From assembly GCA_020634885.1 (NCBI GenBank), contig JACKAW010000004.1:248001-312000 (forward strand): a stretch of DNA of 64,000 nt, given 5' to 3'. The notes below the pieces were generated by a model, which searched no databases, was not told where the DNA came from, and was given only the letters and a program-made list of their open reading frames with translations. Position 1 is the stretch's first letter. The number at the start of each line of letters is the position of its first letter. Positions 24,040 through 33,062 of the stretch are shown here, piece after piece. The position numbers and the translations under genes were made by a program. Source of the DNA: Anaerolineales bacterium. GTDB lineage: Bacteria > Chloroflexota > Anaerolineae > Anaerolineales > Villigracilaceae.

Positions 24040-24626
24040 TCCAATCCTCTGTAATACTCAAACCACTTTTCATCCAGTGGCTGCCACTCATCACTTTGCT
24101 CGGCGCGTTCATCCCAATTTTCCTTGCCGCTCCATTCTTCGATCTTGATCGCATAGACCGAGGTTGCGCGTAATTCTTTTTCCGTGATCTCGCGGTATTC
24201 CTGCCCGGGTTTCAGGGTTGGAAAGTACTTACTGATGAGACCGTACAAGAGACGCTTTGCCTCTTCTGGATCGTTTACTACCCGCGCCGTGCCAAATGCA
24301 ATAACGCTTTTATATTGGAGTGAAAATTCCAACGCCACATTGGATGGAAGCAATTGACCAAGTTCGCTCGCCTCAAAACTGACTTTGGGGTTGTGCTCAA
24401 GATTTGAGCGGATTCTCCCTGCAAGATTTGAGTGAAAGACGATCTGGTGATTGGCTTCGTCGTACCAGAAGGTGCTGGTGTTGATGAAAGGCTGTCCATC
24501 CACCGAGGTGGCGATGCGTCCGATTTTGGCTGTTTTGATATACGCCTTTATCCAACCCTCATCTTTTGTGAGATGTGGGCGGCGTTGAAACGCCGTAGGG
24601 CTCTGACCGATATATTCTCTTGGCAT
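24036..24626 (-). CDS. Pyridoxamine 5'-phosphate oxidase family FMN-binding protein
   Basis: The 196-residue split-barrel flavoprotein has AYIKTAKIGRIATSVDGQPFI near the N-terminus, STFWYDEANHQIVFHSNLAG and RIRSNLEHNPKVSFE, typical of the PNPOx-like general stress/heme-degrading group. It probably binds FMN or F420. No biosynthetic vitamin B6 context is seen. AAGGAG lies before the ATG, and it is translationally coupled to yjbQ through a 4-nt overlap. Confidence 0.85.
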   Translation of the reverse strand: MPREYIGQSPTAFQRRPHLTKDEGWIKAYIKTAKIGRIATSVDGQPFINTSTFWYDEANHQIVFHSNLAGRIRSNLEHNPKVSFEASELGQLLPSNVALEFSLQYKSVIAFGTARVVNDPEEAKRLLYGLISKYFPTLKPGQEYREITEKELRATSVYAIKIEEWSGKENWDERAEQSDEWQPLDEKWFEYYRGLE

Positions 24627-24630
24627 GTGA

Positions 24631-25224
24631 TTACTCCTTGGAGTTTAATTTACGAACATAGTGGAACCATAGAGTGATCCCGCTGAAAAATGTTCCCCCC
24701 GATACCACTACCCAAATTAACCAACTCGGTTCGTTTGAGAAAAAAGATAGCAGAAAGTACAACCCTGCACCCGCAGTGAGCGAACTAAGCAGGATCACTT
24801 CCGTAGCGGTTAAGTTGGATATACTGCCTGGCTTATTGCTTGCAGGGGCGTTGGCGGCTCTCCACAAAAAAGCATCTTTGATTTCAGGATGATTCTTAAT
24901 ATAGAACTCTTTGATTTTGTTCATGGCTTTTACAGATTCGAGCCATGCATGACGTAATCGGGCAAGTTGGCTCAGGGTTAGCGCACCCATTAAGGTTAAT
25001 ACAAGAAAAAGAATGGAAAAAGCGAGAGAAACGGCTTTTGTGTCAATTTCCATTTGAGTACCGGCAATGGCAGCTACCAATGAACCCGTGGAGACCAGAA
25101 AGAAAGAGGTGTACCTTGAACGGTCTTCGTTGGCTTGAAATGCGGTTTGGGTAATGTAATTAAACTCATTTTGCAGCATTTGATCGATGTCTAGTTTTGT
25201 TTTCTTTTTGGTTCTATCAGGCAT
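24631..25224 (-). CDS. Unknown four-helix membrane protein
   Basis: The 197-residue protein begins with a charged segment (MPDRTKKKTKLDIDQMLQ), then a conserved-looking NEFNYITQTAFQANEDRSRY before two hydrophobic helices (about 41-60 and 66-88). A soluble stretch (90-138) follows, then two more helices (about 142-162 and 168-188) and a short basic tail. I do not recognise a named family; the helix-pair arrangement suggests a small oligomeric membrane protein. It is first in the leftward run to 20715, with AAGGAT before the ATG. Confidence 0.75.
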   Translation of the reverse strand: MPDRTKKKTKLDIDQMLQNEFNYITQTAFQANEDRSRYTSFFLVSTGSLVAAIAGTQMEIDTKAVSLAFSILFLVLTLMGALTLSQLARLRHAWLESVKAMNKIKEFYIKNHPEIKDAFLWRAANAPASNKPGSISNLTATEVILLSSLTAGAGLYFLLSFFSNEPSWLIWVVVSGGTFFSGITLWFHYVRKLNSKE

Positions 25225-25246
25225 AAGATATCCTTTTGAAGTGAGC

Positions 25247-25332
25247 TAATTAATTACCTTACGCATCTGCCCTGAGTGCAATCGAATGGCGTTTTAGGCA
25301 GATAGATTAATTCGCGTAAGGTCAGTTAATTA
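25247..25332. repeat. Imperfect palindrome upstream of the 25224 gene
   Basis: Left arm TAATTAA-TTA-CCTTACGC-ATCTGCC (25247-25271), right arm GGCAGAT (25297-25303), a 10-nt bulge, GCGTAAGG (25314-25321), TTAATTA (25326-25332). It occupies the region where the promoter of the leftward run should be, so it may be either a dispersed repeat or an operator. Confidence 0.6.
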
Positions 25333-25340
25333 TTACATAA

Positions 25341-25373
25341 AAAAAGCGGATGCAAAAATTGCATCCGCTTTTT
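25341..25373 (-). terminator. Terminator of the M29 aminopeptidase gene
   Basis: Perfect stem AAAAAGCGGATGCAA / TTGCATCCGCTTTTT with a 3-nt loop, followed on the minus strand by more T residues. It lies 12 nt past the aminopeptidase stop. Confidence 0.88.
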
Positions 25374-25385
25374 GGGTATGTTTTC

Positions 25386-26648
25386 CTACAGTTTTATTGC
25401 CCATTCGCCCTGGCGCATCACCGGTTCCCGGGTTCCGTCTTTGGCAATGCCGTCAATATCCATTTGCGGCGAACCGATCATAAAATCTACATGGTTGAGG
25501 CTCACGTTGCCTCCAGCGGCGATAAATTCCTCGTCGTTCAACTCCGTCCCTCCGGCGAGAGTGAAGCGGTAGGCGCGTCCAATGGCAATATGGCAGGAGG
25601 CATTCTCATCAAATAAAGTGTTGTAGAAGAGATGTCCGCGTTTGCCAATGGGTGAGGAGGCGGGCACAAGGGCAAGTTCGCCCAGGCGTGCCGACCCTTC
25701 ATCTGTATCCACCAATTTTTGCAGGGCGGCTTCTCCCTGTTTTGCAGTGACTTTTACAATGCGCCCATTTTCAAAAGTGACTTGGAAATCGTTGATGAGT
25801 GTACCGCCGTAAGAAAGCGGGAAGGTCGCCGAAATTAAACCGTCTGCGCGGTTGCGGTCTGGCAGGGTAAACACTTCTTCGGTAGGCATATTGGCGGTAA
25901 AGGCTATGCCATTTTGCGCCATGCTTTGGGCGCTGATCCACAAATGTCCGCTGGGTAGCCCGACGGTGAAATCGGTGCCAGGTCCTTTATAGTGAAGTGC
26001 AGTGTATTGTTTGGATTGTAAATAAAGTGCGCGCTCGCGCAGGGTTGCAATGTGCTTGTTCCACGCTTCAACAGGGTCGGGTTGATCAATGCGGGTGGTT
26101 TCAAAGATCGCCTGCCAGAGTTTATCTACAGCTTTGTCTACCGGGAGTTCGGGGAAAATCTTTTGTGCCCAGGCATCGCCTGCGGCTGCAATCACGCACC
26201 AGTTGATGGCGTTTGTGCTTACTTTCTCGCTGACGGGTCCCCAGTTTTCAAGGTGTGCCCGTTGCATCTGCCCAACAACTTCGGGGTCCAGCCCGCCGAG
26301 TAGGTCGGGGTTTGCACCTGCAATGGAAAGCAGGGCGTCGCCGTTATCCACCATTTCTTTGAGCGCAGAGATCTGCCATTTGGGATAAATATCAAACGTG
26401 CCTTTTGGGGCGTGCTGGGCGCGGATGCGGAGCATTTCTTCATCTGCAAAAATGGCTTCCACGTATTTTGCCCCTGCGGCATAGGCAGCCTTGGAAATTT
26501 CACGAACCAAGGGTGCAAACTGGTGCGGGACGCCGCGTGTGCCGCCTGACGAAATGATCAGGCGCTGCCCGGCGCGAATGTTCAAACCTACCTTCACAAT
26601 AGCTTCAGCATATTTTGCCAACAAGTCTTGATGTGTTTTTTCGGTCAT
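25386..26648 (-). CDS. Aminopeptidase, M29 (thermophilic aminopeptidase) family
   Basis: The 420-residue metallopeptidase of the AmpS/aminopeptidase T family carries metal-ligand motifs in the C-terminal half: EEVFTLPDRNR (Glu), LGELALVP (Glu), NTLFDENASCHIAIG (Asp/Glu/His) and NHVDFMIGS (His, Asp). It is cytoplasmic and releases N-terminal amino acids from peptides. The length is typical. It is monocistronic, with an extended -10 promoter at 26681-26689, AGAGGAA ribosome site and a strong terminator at 25341. Confidence 0.92.
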   Translation of the reverse strand: MTEKTHQDLLAKYAEAIVKVGLNIRAGQRLIISSGGTRGVPHQFAPLVREISKAAYAAGAKYVEAIFADEEMLRIRAQHAPKGTFDIYPKWQISALKEMVDNGDALLSIAGANPDLLGGLDPEVVGQMQRAHLENWGPVSEKVSTNAINWCVIAAAGDAWAQKIFPELPVDKAVDKLWQAIFETTRIDQPDPVEAWNKHIATLRERALYLQSKQYTALHYKGPGTDFTVGLPSGHLWISAQSMAQNGIAFTANMPTEEVFTLPDRNRADGLISATFPLSYGGTLINDFQVTFENGRIVKVTAKQGEAALQKLVDTDEGSARLGELALVPASSPIGKRGHLFYNTLFDENASCHIAIGRAYRFTLAGGTELNDEEFIAAGGNVSLNHVDFMIGSPQMDIDGIAKDGTREPVMRQGEWAIKL

Positions 26649-26680
26649 TGTTCCTCTTGTGAGAAGTAAAGAATACCCCT

Positions 26681-26689
26681 AGTATAGCA
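26681..26689 (-). promoter_or_regulatory. Extended -10 promoter of the M29 aminopeptidase gene
   Basis: On the minus strand TGCTATACT reads as an extended -10 (TGn plus TATACT) about 33 nt before the start codon. No good -35 is visible 17 bp upstream. Confidence 0.5.
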
Positions 26690-26741
26690 TGGGGCATGAG
26701 TCGCCATGGTTTATCTTTACTGCAATTGCAATCCTTTATGA

Positions 26742-26770
26742 GTGACAAAAAACGGTTCGATGGGTATATA
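26742..26770 (+). promoter_or_regulatory. Promoter of the GNAT-like gene at 26800
   Basis: GTGACA (26742-26747), 17-bp spacer, TATATA (26765-26770), then a short leader with GGAGG before the ATG. Confidence 0.5.
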
Positions 26771-26799
26771 CTTGTAATATTACAGCCACGGAGGAATTT

Positions 26800-27933
26800 A
26801 TGCTGGTGATTGAAAAAGTGGATACGGGGAATGCAAAACAAGTGCGCCGTTTTGTTAAATTACCTTTTCGCCTCTATGCGGATTGTCCACAGTGGGTGCC
26901 GCCCCTCGATGTGGATGCCTACAATCAGTTAAACCGCAAAAAACATCCTTTCCATGAGCATTCGGACGTGGACTTTTTCCTTGCTGTACGTGACGGAAAG
27001 GACGTGGGGCGAATTGCCGCAATAGAGAATAAACTCTACAATAAATACCATAATAAACGAACCGCAAATTTTTATTTGTTCGATTGCGAAAACGATGCCG
27101 AATCTGCCAAATTATTGTTTGAAACGGTTGAAAACTGGGCGAAAATCCGCGGGTTGGATTTGTTGATGGGTCCCAAAGGATTTGGTCCGTTGGATGGCTA
27201 CGGTATATTGGTGATGGGGCAGGAGCACCGTCAGACGATGACTATGCTCAATTACAACCACGCCTACTACCAGTCATTGATCGAGGCGCAGGGCTTTACA
27301 AAAGAAGTGGAGTTTGTGTCCTGTTACCTTCCGGCGGATAAATTTGATATCCCTGAACGAGTTAAACGGATCACAGAACGGGTAATGCAGCGTGGGCATC
27401 TTGAGATCAAAACGTTCAAGAATAAAAAAGAATTGATCACATGGGCTGATAAGATCGGCACAGCGTATAACGATGCGTTTGTAAATAATTGGGAATATTA
27501 CCCACTTACCCAAAGAGAGATCGATTTTGTGGTCGAAAACATTATGACCATTGCCGACCATCGCTTAATCAAGATTATTATTCACGAAGAGAAGGTGGTT
27601 GGATTTTTGTTCGCATTTCATGATGTATCCGCTGCCATGCAACGCGCAAAGGGAAAGTTATTCCCATTTGGGCTGCTTGATATTCTGATGGAAATACGCC
27701 ACACAAATACGGTGTCAGTGAACGGCATGGGAATTCTGCCGGAATTTCAGGGGCATGGCGGGAATGCGCTTTTATACTACGCCATGGGAAACACGCTGCT
27801 TGAATTTAAGCAATTTGCTCATGTAGAGATGACACAGGTTGCTGAAACCACCGAGCAAATGCGCGCAGACCTGAAGAATCTCAACGGTGTGGAGTATAAG
27901 AACCATCGAGTGTATCGGAAGTCGTTGGCGTAA
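26800..27933 (+). CDS. GNAT-like acyltransferase, uncharacterised
   Basis: The 377-residue protein has two acetyltransferase-like halves: an N-terminal part with FVKLPFRLYADCPQWVPPL and FFLAVRDGKDVGRIAAIEN, and a C-terminal half with VVGFLFAFHDVSAAMQR and the acetyl-CoA-loop-like VNGMGILPEFQGHGGNALLYY. Proteins of this type are widespread but mostly uncharacterised; some close relatives occur near lipid or amino-acid conjugation genes. I cannot name a substrate. GGAGG precedes the start. It stands alone between a divergent peptidase gene and a convergent response regulator. Confidence 0.8.
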   Translation: MLVIEKVDTGNAKQVRRFVKLPFRLYADCPQWVPPLDVDAYNQLNRKKHPFHEHSDVDFFLAVRDGKDVGRIAAIENKLYNKYHNKRTANFYLFDCENDAESAKLLFETVENWAKIRGLDLLMGPKGFGPLDGYGILVMGQEHRQTMTMLNYNHAYYQSLIEAQGFTKEVEFVSCYLPADKFDIPERVKRITERVMQRGHLEIKTFKNKKELITWADKIGTAYNDAFVNNWEYYPLTQREIDFVVENIMTIADHRLIKIIIHEEKVVGFLFAFHDVSAAMQRAKGKLFPFGLLDILMEIRHTNTVSVNGMGILPEFQGHGGNALLYYAMGNTLLEFKQFAHVEMTQVAETTEQMRADLKNLNGVEYKNHRVYRKSLA

Positions 27934-27957
27934 TTGGTTTGCGTTATGTTAACCGCA

Positions 27958-27987
27958 AAAAAAGAGACCTCGCGAGGTCTCTTTTTT
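27958..27987. terminator. Bidirectional terminator
   Basis: Perfect palindrome AAAAAAGAGACCTCG / CGAGGTCTCTTTTTT between the convergent GNAT-like and response regulator genes; both strands end in a T run. Confidence 0.9.
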
Positions 27988-28000
27988 CATTTCGTTATAT

Positions 28001-28723
28001 TTATTCGCCTTCGTACAAGTAACCGGTCCCGCGCACACTGACAACTTTCTCCGAAAGCGAGGGGAAGGCTTCCAGTTTGTGGCGCAGGCGGCTGACGAGC
28101 GGACGCAGAATTTCGGGGGCTTCACGGGCAGAGGTATCGTACCCCTGTACCAGCAGAACAAGATCTCGGTGTGAGAAAACTTTGCCTTCATTTTCCATTA
28201 ATACTTTTAAGAGGCGCCCTTCGGCTGGGGTGAGATGTTCGATCTTATTTTTATGTTTGATCTGGCGGCGCGAGAGGTCTACAGATGTACCATCTTTGAG
28301 TGTGTACACTTCTTGAGTAGACTCTACCCCGTTTGGTGAAGCACTGGTCACAGATCGGTTTCGGCGCTCCAGACCTTTCTTTACGCTGGCGAGTACTTGT
28401 GCAGGAGATGCGGGCTTTAGCAGATAATCATGCACGCGCAGGCGAAGGGCTTGGATGGCGGTTTCGATGGAGCCGTGTGCAGTGAGCAGGATAATCTCGG
28501 TATCTGGGGATGATTGGTTGACGACCTGGATGACTTCAAGCCCATCCATGCCGGGCATTTTCAGGTCTACGACCATCAAGTCTACGGCGTGTGTGCGGAC
28601 GTGTTCCACGGCAGCCTGTCCATTGGGGGCGGAAACGACAAGATACCCTTCCAGTTTCAGAATATCAGTGAGGGATTGCCGGGCTACAGGTTCATCATCA
28701 ACGACAAGAATGTTCGACTTCAT
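28001..28723 (-). CDS. Response regulator, REC plus winged-helix DNA-binding domain
   Basis: The 240-residue protein has an N-terminal receiver (ILVVDDEP at 5-12, phosphoacceptor Asp53 in VVDLKMPGMDG, LLTAHGS, LLKPAS with Lys) and a C-terminal OmpR-type winged helix (LSRRQIKHKNKIEHLTPAEG, LVSRLRHKLE, VVSVRGTGYLYEGE). It therefore controls transcription when phosphorylated. Its ATG overlaps the stop of the upstream REC-kinase gene by 4 nt, so the two are made together and probably act together. Confidence 0.92.
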   Translation of the reverse strand: MKSNILVVDDEPVARQSLTDILKLEGYLVVSAPNGQAAVEHVRTHAVDLMVVDLKMPGMDGLEVIQVVNQSSPDTEIILLTAHGSIETAIQALRLRVHDYLLKPASPAQVLASVKKGLERRNRSVTSASPNGVESTQEVYTLKDGTSVDLSRRQIKHKNKIEHLTPAEGRLLKVLMENEGKVFSHRDLVLLVQGYDTSAREAPEILRPLVSRLRHKLEAFPSLSEKVVSVRGTGYLYEGE

Positions 28724-30303
28724 TGTTTACCTCCGGTTGGCAGTAGGATTCTAAAACACGCGCCAGGAGCACGATCTGGTAGAAGCTCCAGCGAGCCCCC
28801 ATGCGCTGTAATTATATTGTAACTTACGGTCAACCCCAACCCTGTACCCCCGTCTTTGGTACTAAAGAAGGGTTCAAAAATATTCGCCTGTTCTTTGTTC
28901 GAGATGCCTTTTCCGCTGTCTTGAAATAGGAGTTCGATATGATCTTCCCATGTGCGGGCGGTGATGCGCAGTTCTCCGCCTTCGGGCAGCATGGCATCGG
29001 CGGCATTGAGAATGAGGTTGATAAAAACCTGTTGAATTTGACTCCCCACGGCAGTGATGAGTGGCAGGTCTTCACGAATATCTTTGACGATGGTGACCTT
29101 TGCTTCAGCCATTTGTTTGTACATTAAGCTTAAGACATATTCCAAAAGATCCACGATGTTAACCTGTGTTTGGGTGGAAGCATTGGGACGGTAGAAATCC
29201 AACATGCGGCGGGATGTTTCCATTAGCCGTTCGAGTTCGGAGCGGGCAAGGTCGAAGTATTCTTTGCGTTTTTCTTCGGGCAGGTCTTCGCGTCCTGCCA
29301 GGTGCAGGCAGTTTTGTACGCCTTGCAGGGGGTTGTTTAGTTCATGTGCAATGGATGCGCTCAAGCGCCCGACAGCCGCCATCTTTTCGGCTTGAATGAG
29401 TGCCTTTTGCGAATTTTCGATCTGGCGGATGTATTCCAATTGTTTGGCGTACAGGCGCGAGTTTTCCAGCGCGGTGGCTGATTGTCCCGCCAGAATTTGG
29501 AACATTTCAAGGTCTGATTCGCGGAAAGTGGGGTCTTCGACTGTGCGCGCGGCGTAGAATACGGTGCTCAGGCTTGGGTGGTGAACTGGCACGAGAATCG
29601 CTGAACCAAGTTCAAGGTCAGTGAGAAGCGATTTGAGAGAGGCTTCGCCGGGTCCGGTGGCGTTGATCAATATTGGGGAATCTGAGTTTCCGGCGTGGGA
29701 GATCAAATCCAATAATGTTTTTGATTCGGGTGTGTTTTTGCTGGCAATGCGTGAGAATTCACTGCCATCTTTTTGCTTTTGATAACAGGCAGTTTGCGAA
29801 CAATTTAATTGATTGGTGACGGCTTTGATAATAAGGTCGAGCAGCGGCGCGCGGCGGACTTCGGAGACCAGCGCTTCGGTGACGGTGAATAGCGGGCGGA
29901 GTGTTTGCGTGCGTGCGGCATCGCGTTTTTTTTGGTTGTCGGTAAAGGCAAGTTTGACCGCATCGACGAGTTCGGAGCTTTGCTTGAATGGCTTGAGGAT
30001 CAGACCATCCACACCCTGCCGCAGCGCCTGGATCGCTGTATCCACGGTGCCGTGCCCGGTCATAATAAGGATGGCGGCATCGGGCTGCCAGCGTTGAATG
30101 TGTTGGATGACTTCAAATCCGTCCACTTCAGGCATACGAATATCAACCAGTAACAGGTCGATTGGGTTGTCTTCAAAATACACCATTGCCTTGCGCGGGT
30201 TGGTTTCAGTAACAGCACGATACCCGGCGCGTGAAAGCACGCGCTCGCATAAGAGGGCGATTCCGGGTTCGTCATCTACAATATAAATAAGAGGTGCTTC
30301 CAT
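28720..30303 (-). CDS. REC-GAF-histidine kinase (soluble hybrid sensor)
   Basis: The 527-residue protein has an N-terminal receiver (IYIVDDEPG, Asp54 in LLVDIRMPEVDG), a GAF domain (about 130-283), a short coiled linker, a HisKA domain with His320 in SIAHELNNPLQ, and HATPase motifs (NLILNAADAM, DSGKGIS, GGTGLGLTVSYN). No membrane helix is seen, so it senses an internal signal or is itself driven by phosphorylation. The receiver-first order fits a phosphorelay in which another kinase, perhaps the one at 30328, feeds this protein and it drives the regulator at 28001. Confidence 0.9.
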   Translation of the reverse strand: MEAPLIYIVDDEPGIALLCERVLSRAGYRAVTETNPRKAMVYFEDNPIDLLLVDIRMPEVDGFEVIQHIQRWQPDAAILIMTGHGTVDTAIQALRQGVDGLILKPFKQSSELVDAVKLAFTDNQKKRDAARTQTLRPLFTVTEALVSEVRRAPLLDLIIKAVTNQLNCSQTACYQKQKDGSEFSRIASKNTPESKTLLDLISHAGNSDSPILINATGPGEASLKSLLTDLELGSAILVPVHHPSLSTVFYAARTVEDPTFRESDLEMFQILAGQSATALENSRLYAKQLEYIRQIENSQKALIQAEKMAAVGRLSASIAHELNNPLQGVQNCLHLAGREDLPEEKRKEYFDLARSELERLMETSRRMLDFYRPNASTQTQVNIVDLLEYVLSLMYKQMAEAKVTIVKDIREDLPLITAVGSQIQQVFINLILNAADAMLPEGGELRITARTWEDHIELLFQDSGKGISNKEQANIFEPFFSTKDGGTGLGLTVSYNIITAHGGSLELLPDRAPGACFRILLPTGGKQ

Positions 30304-30327
30304 GGTTTCTTTTTTCTCCCGCCTGCC

Positions 30328-32928
30328 TTATAAGGGCAGCCATACTTCAAAAGCCGAGCCTTTGTTTGATTGGCTGATCACTTCGATCACGCCGCCGTGG
30401 TCGGCTACGATACCATAGGTGACGGAAAGACCGAGTCCGGTGCCGCCGCGTCCGCTTTTGGTGGTGAAGAATGGCTCGAATATCTTTTCTTGATCTTCGG
30501 GTGTGATGCCGATGCCTGTATCTCGAACAGACATGATGAGCCATTTGCGGTTTTCACGGAATCCCGAGAAGGTTCTGACGTGCATTTCTCCGCCGTTTGG
30601 CATGGCTTGCAAGCCGTTGTGAATGAGGTTGAGGAGAACTTGTTTCATTTGGTTGGAATCGATGGTGACCCAGGGGAGTGAGGAGTCCAGGTCGAGGATG
30701 AGCGCCACGTTATTGGTCTGGATCAGGTGACGGGTGAGTGCGATGACATCGTTCACCACTTCGTTTAGATCTGCGCTGGCGCGGATGCGCTCACCCTGCC
30801 GCGCAAAGTCGAGCAGTCGTCGTACCACCGAGCTTGCCCGCCGCGCTTCTTGCATGACCATGAGCAGTTCCTTCCGGTGGGGCGAATCGTGGGGGAGGTC
30901 TTCATAAACTAATTCTGAAAAACCAGTGACGGTGGTAAGCGGGTTGTTCAATTCATGGGCTACGCCTGCCGCCATTTCGCCAACTGCGGCGAGTTTTGCC
31001 GCCTGCAATAGGCGGTTCTCTGCGGCTTGCTGGGCATCCATGCGTTCTTTTAATTCGATCTCGGTCATTTGCAGTTGATGGACAGTCTCTTGCAGTTGTT
31101 GGTATTGATTCGCGCTGGATACCACCGAGGCAAGGATGCCAGCCAGCGCCTCGAGCGCGGTCAGGTCGTTGTGTGAAAAGGCGTTGACTTCCCGGCTTTC
31201 CACATCGATAATGCCGAGAACTTGCCCGCTATCTTTAATGGCAACGCACAATTCAGAGCGTGCCTCCCACCCGTGGATCGGTTTGTACAGACCGCTCTTC
31301 GAGGTATCGTGCAGTAGAACGCTCTCGCCCTGAAGGGAGACATGCCCCGTGACCCCATCCAGGCGGATAATATCGGTAATACCAAGCAATTGCTGGAACG
31401 CTTGCGCTTGTGTGCCGCCCAGTCCTTGAATGGAATATTCATCGCGTCCGTCTTTTAAAAGGATGACGGCGAGTTCGTATTTGAAGTATTGCGCAACCAA
31501 TTCGGCGGCAATGGACGCGACTTCTTTTTTATCCGTCAGCCCGATCACCTGTTGAACCATTTCGTGGATCAACCCCAAACTTCTTGCCCTGCCTTCTGCT
31601 TCCTCACGCAGGCGGGTGTACTCGATCAGCCCTGCCAGGTGACTGGCAATCACCACCATAAGGTGTTCGTCGTATTGGTTGAACGCCTCGGCGTGTGAAT
31701 TTTCGAGCACGAGTACGCCGGTTGCCTGTCCACGGTAGCGCAATGGAACGATCAACTCAGAGCGCGCGCCTTCGTGAATGCCCACAAAACCCTCACGGGA
31801 TGAATCTGAAATACGGCGAACACGACCTTCTTTTAATAATGCTTTCACCGGGTGTTCTGCTGCTGCCACGTTTAGAACATTTAGTTTGCCTTCAAGTGAG
31901 CGGTAGTCACGCAGAATGCGCCCATCACTGGAGGAGAGAAAGAGGGCAATAAACTCGGTGTTGAATGCGCGGGAAAGCAAGCCGAACATGCGGCGGGCAA
32001 TTTGATCGAGGTTTTGTGCAGCAGAAACGGTAAGCACAAAATCGTTGAGCAAACCCAGCCGGCGCAGGTGCGAAGACATTTCTGAAAAGGTAACAACAAT
32101 ATCCACAGTTTGTGGGACACTGGCAGCCAGCTCACGCAAAACACCACGCTCTGAATTGGCAAATTCTTTTTTGCGCCACATTGCAATGACGGCGATCAGG
32201 CGTTGCCCCACCACCAGGGGCAGGCATATCCATGAGCCGGTATTTGGTTTTAAGGTGACAAAGGGAAGCTGCTCAAAATTTGGCTGTCCGTGAGTGAGCA
32301 GCACATCGGACAAAGACCGGTTCACACGCCGGAAGATCGGGTTCTCGTCCATCAACAGAGATGCCCCCCGGGCATTGGTGGCATTCCATTCTGCCTGAAT
32401 ATCCAGCGCATCGCCGCGCCGAATCGCCAGCCATGCACCATCGCAGGGAACAGCCTGCACAAAATTGCTTAACACCTTTTCAAGGGCATCGGGCAAACTG
32501 AAAGCCAGCCCCGATTGAAAATCTGGCAGTAGGGACGGCTGCCCTTTTGAGTTGTAACTTCCAGCAAGCAAAGAAGCCGCTAATTTCCATATTTTTTGAG
32601 CGGCAGTTGGCTGGTCTTCTGCACCGACGAGAATTAACCTGGATGTGCCAGCAATGGGAAAGGCATGAAACCTGCCTCCCTTTAAATTCCCGCTTTCAGG
32701 CATGTTCGCCGCCCGCGAGTGACCGCCACTCAACGCGCCGCACAGCCAGGCATCGGTGGAGGTTTCACCCATGATGCCTGTCAGTTCATTTTGAGCAGAT
32801 TTATTCAGATGATAAGAAGCCCGAACAAGCCAAACGCCCCCAACTCGTTCTGCTAAAACAGCCCAAACCGCACCAGTTAATTGAGCGGCATCTTTCAATT
32901 GGGTGTCGATGTTGGTTTCCGTCTGCAT
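30328..32928 (-). CDS. Multi-GAF soluble sensor histidine kinase
   Basis: About 866 residues: up to four GAF-like domains in tandem. The first lies in the N-terminal 150 residues, the second from ALEKVLSNFVQAVPCDGAWLA, the third from LNDFVLTVSAAQNLDQIARR, and the fourth from LIHEMVQQVIGLTDKKEVAS. Then come HisKA with GVAHELNNPLTTVTGFSEL and HATPase with NLIHNGLQAM, DTGIGITPEDQ and GRGGTGLGLSVTYG. No membrane segment is seen. The start is set at 32928 rather than 32952 because a TATAAT (complement of 32944-32949) lies between them, leaving a leader of only a few nucleotides. It ends 24 nt before the REC-GAF-kinase start, so the three signalling genes form an operon. Confidence 0.88.
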   Translation of the reverse strand: MQTETNIDTQLKDAAQLTGAVWAVLAERVGGVWLVRASYHLNKSAQNELTGIMGETSTDAWLCGALSGGHSRAANMPESGNLKGGRFHAFPIAGTSRLILVGAEDQPTAAQKIWKLAASLLAGSYNSKGQPSLLPDFQSGLAFSLPDALEKVLSNFVQAVPCDGAWLAIRRGDALDIQAEWNATNARGASLLMDENPIFRRVNRSLSDVLLTHGQPNFEQLPFVTLKPNTGSWICLPLVVGQRLIAVIAMWRKKEFANSERGVLRELAASVPQTVDIVVTFSEMSSHLRRLGLLNDFVLTVSAAQNLDQIARRMFGLLSRAFNTEFIALFLSSSDGRILRDYRSLEGKLNVLNVAAAEHPVKALLKEGRVRRISDSSREGFVGIHEGARSELIVPLRYRGQATGVLVLENSHAEAFNQYDEHLMVVIASHLAGLIEYTRLREEAEGRARSLGLIHEMVQQVIGLTDKKEVASIAAELVAQYFKYELAVILLKDGRDEYSIQGLGGTQAQAFQQLLGITDIIRLDGVTGHVSLQGESVLLHDTSKSGLYKPIHGWEARSELCVAIKDSGQVLGIIDVESREVNAFSHNDLTALEALAGILASVVSSANQYQQLQETVHQLQMTEIELKERMDAQQAAENRLLQAAKLAAVGEMAAGVAHELNNPLTTVTGFSELVYEDLPHDSPHRKELLMVMQEARRASSVVRRLLDFARQGERIRASADLNEVVNDVIALTRHLIQTNNVALILDLDSSLPWVTIDSNQMKQVLLNLIHNGLQAMPNGGEMHVRTFSGFRENRKWLIMSVRDTGIGITPEDQEKIFEPFFTTKSGRGGTGLGLSVTYGIVADHGGVIEVISQSNKGSAFEVWLPL

Positions 32929-33062
32929 GGTGAAATTTTGTAAATTATACATTAGGCGAAAAAAATAACCCGCAGATATCCATGCAAAAGCCTTGCAATG
33001 ATGTTTGGGAGAATCTACAACATTTGATTGCCCCCAAACTCCAAATGGTAAAATAGCGCCCT

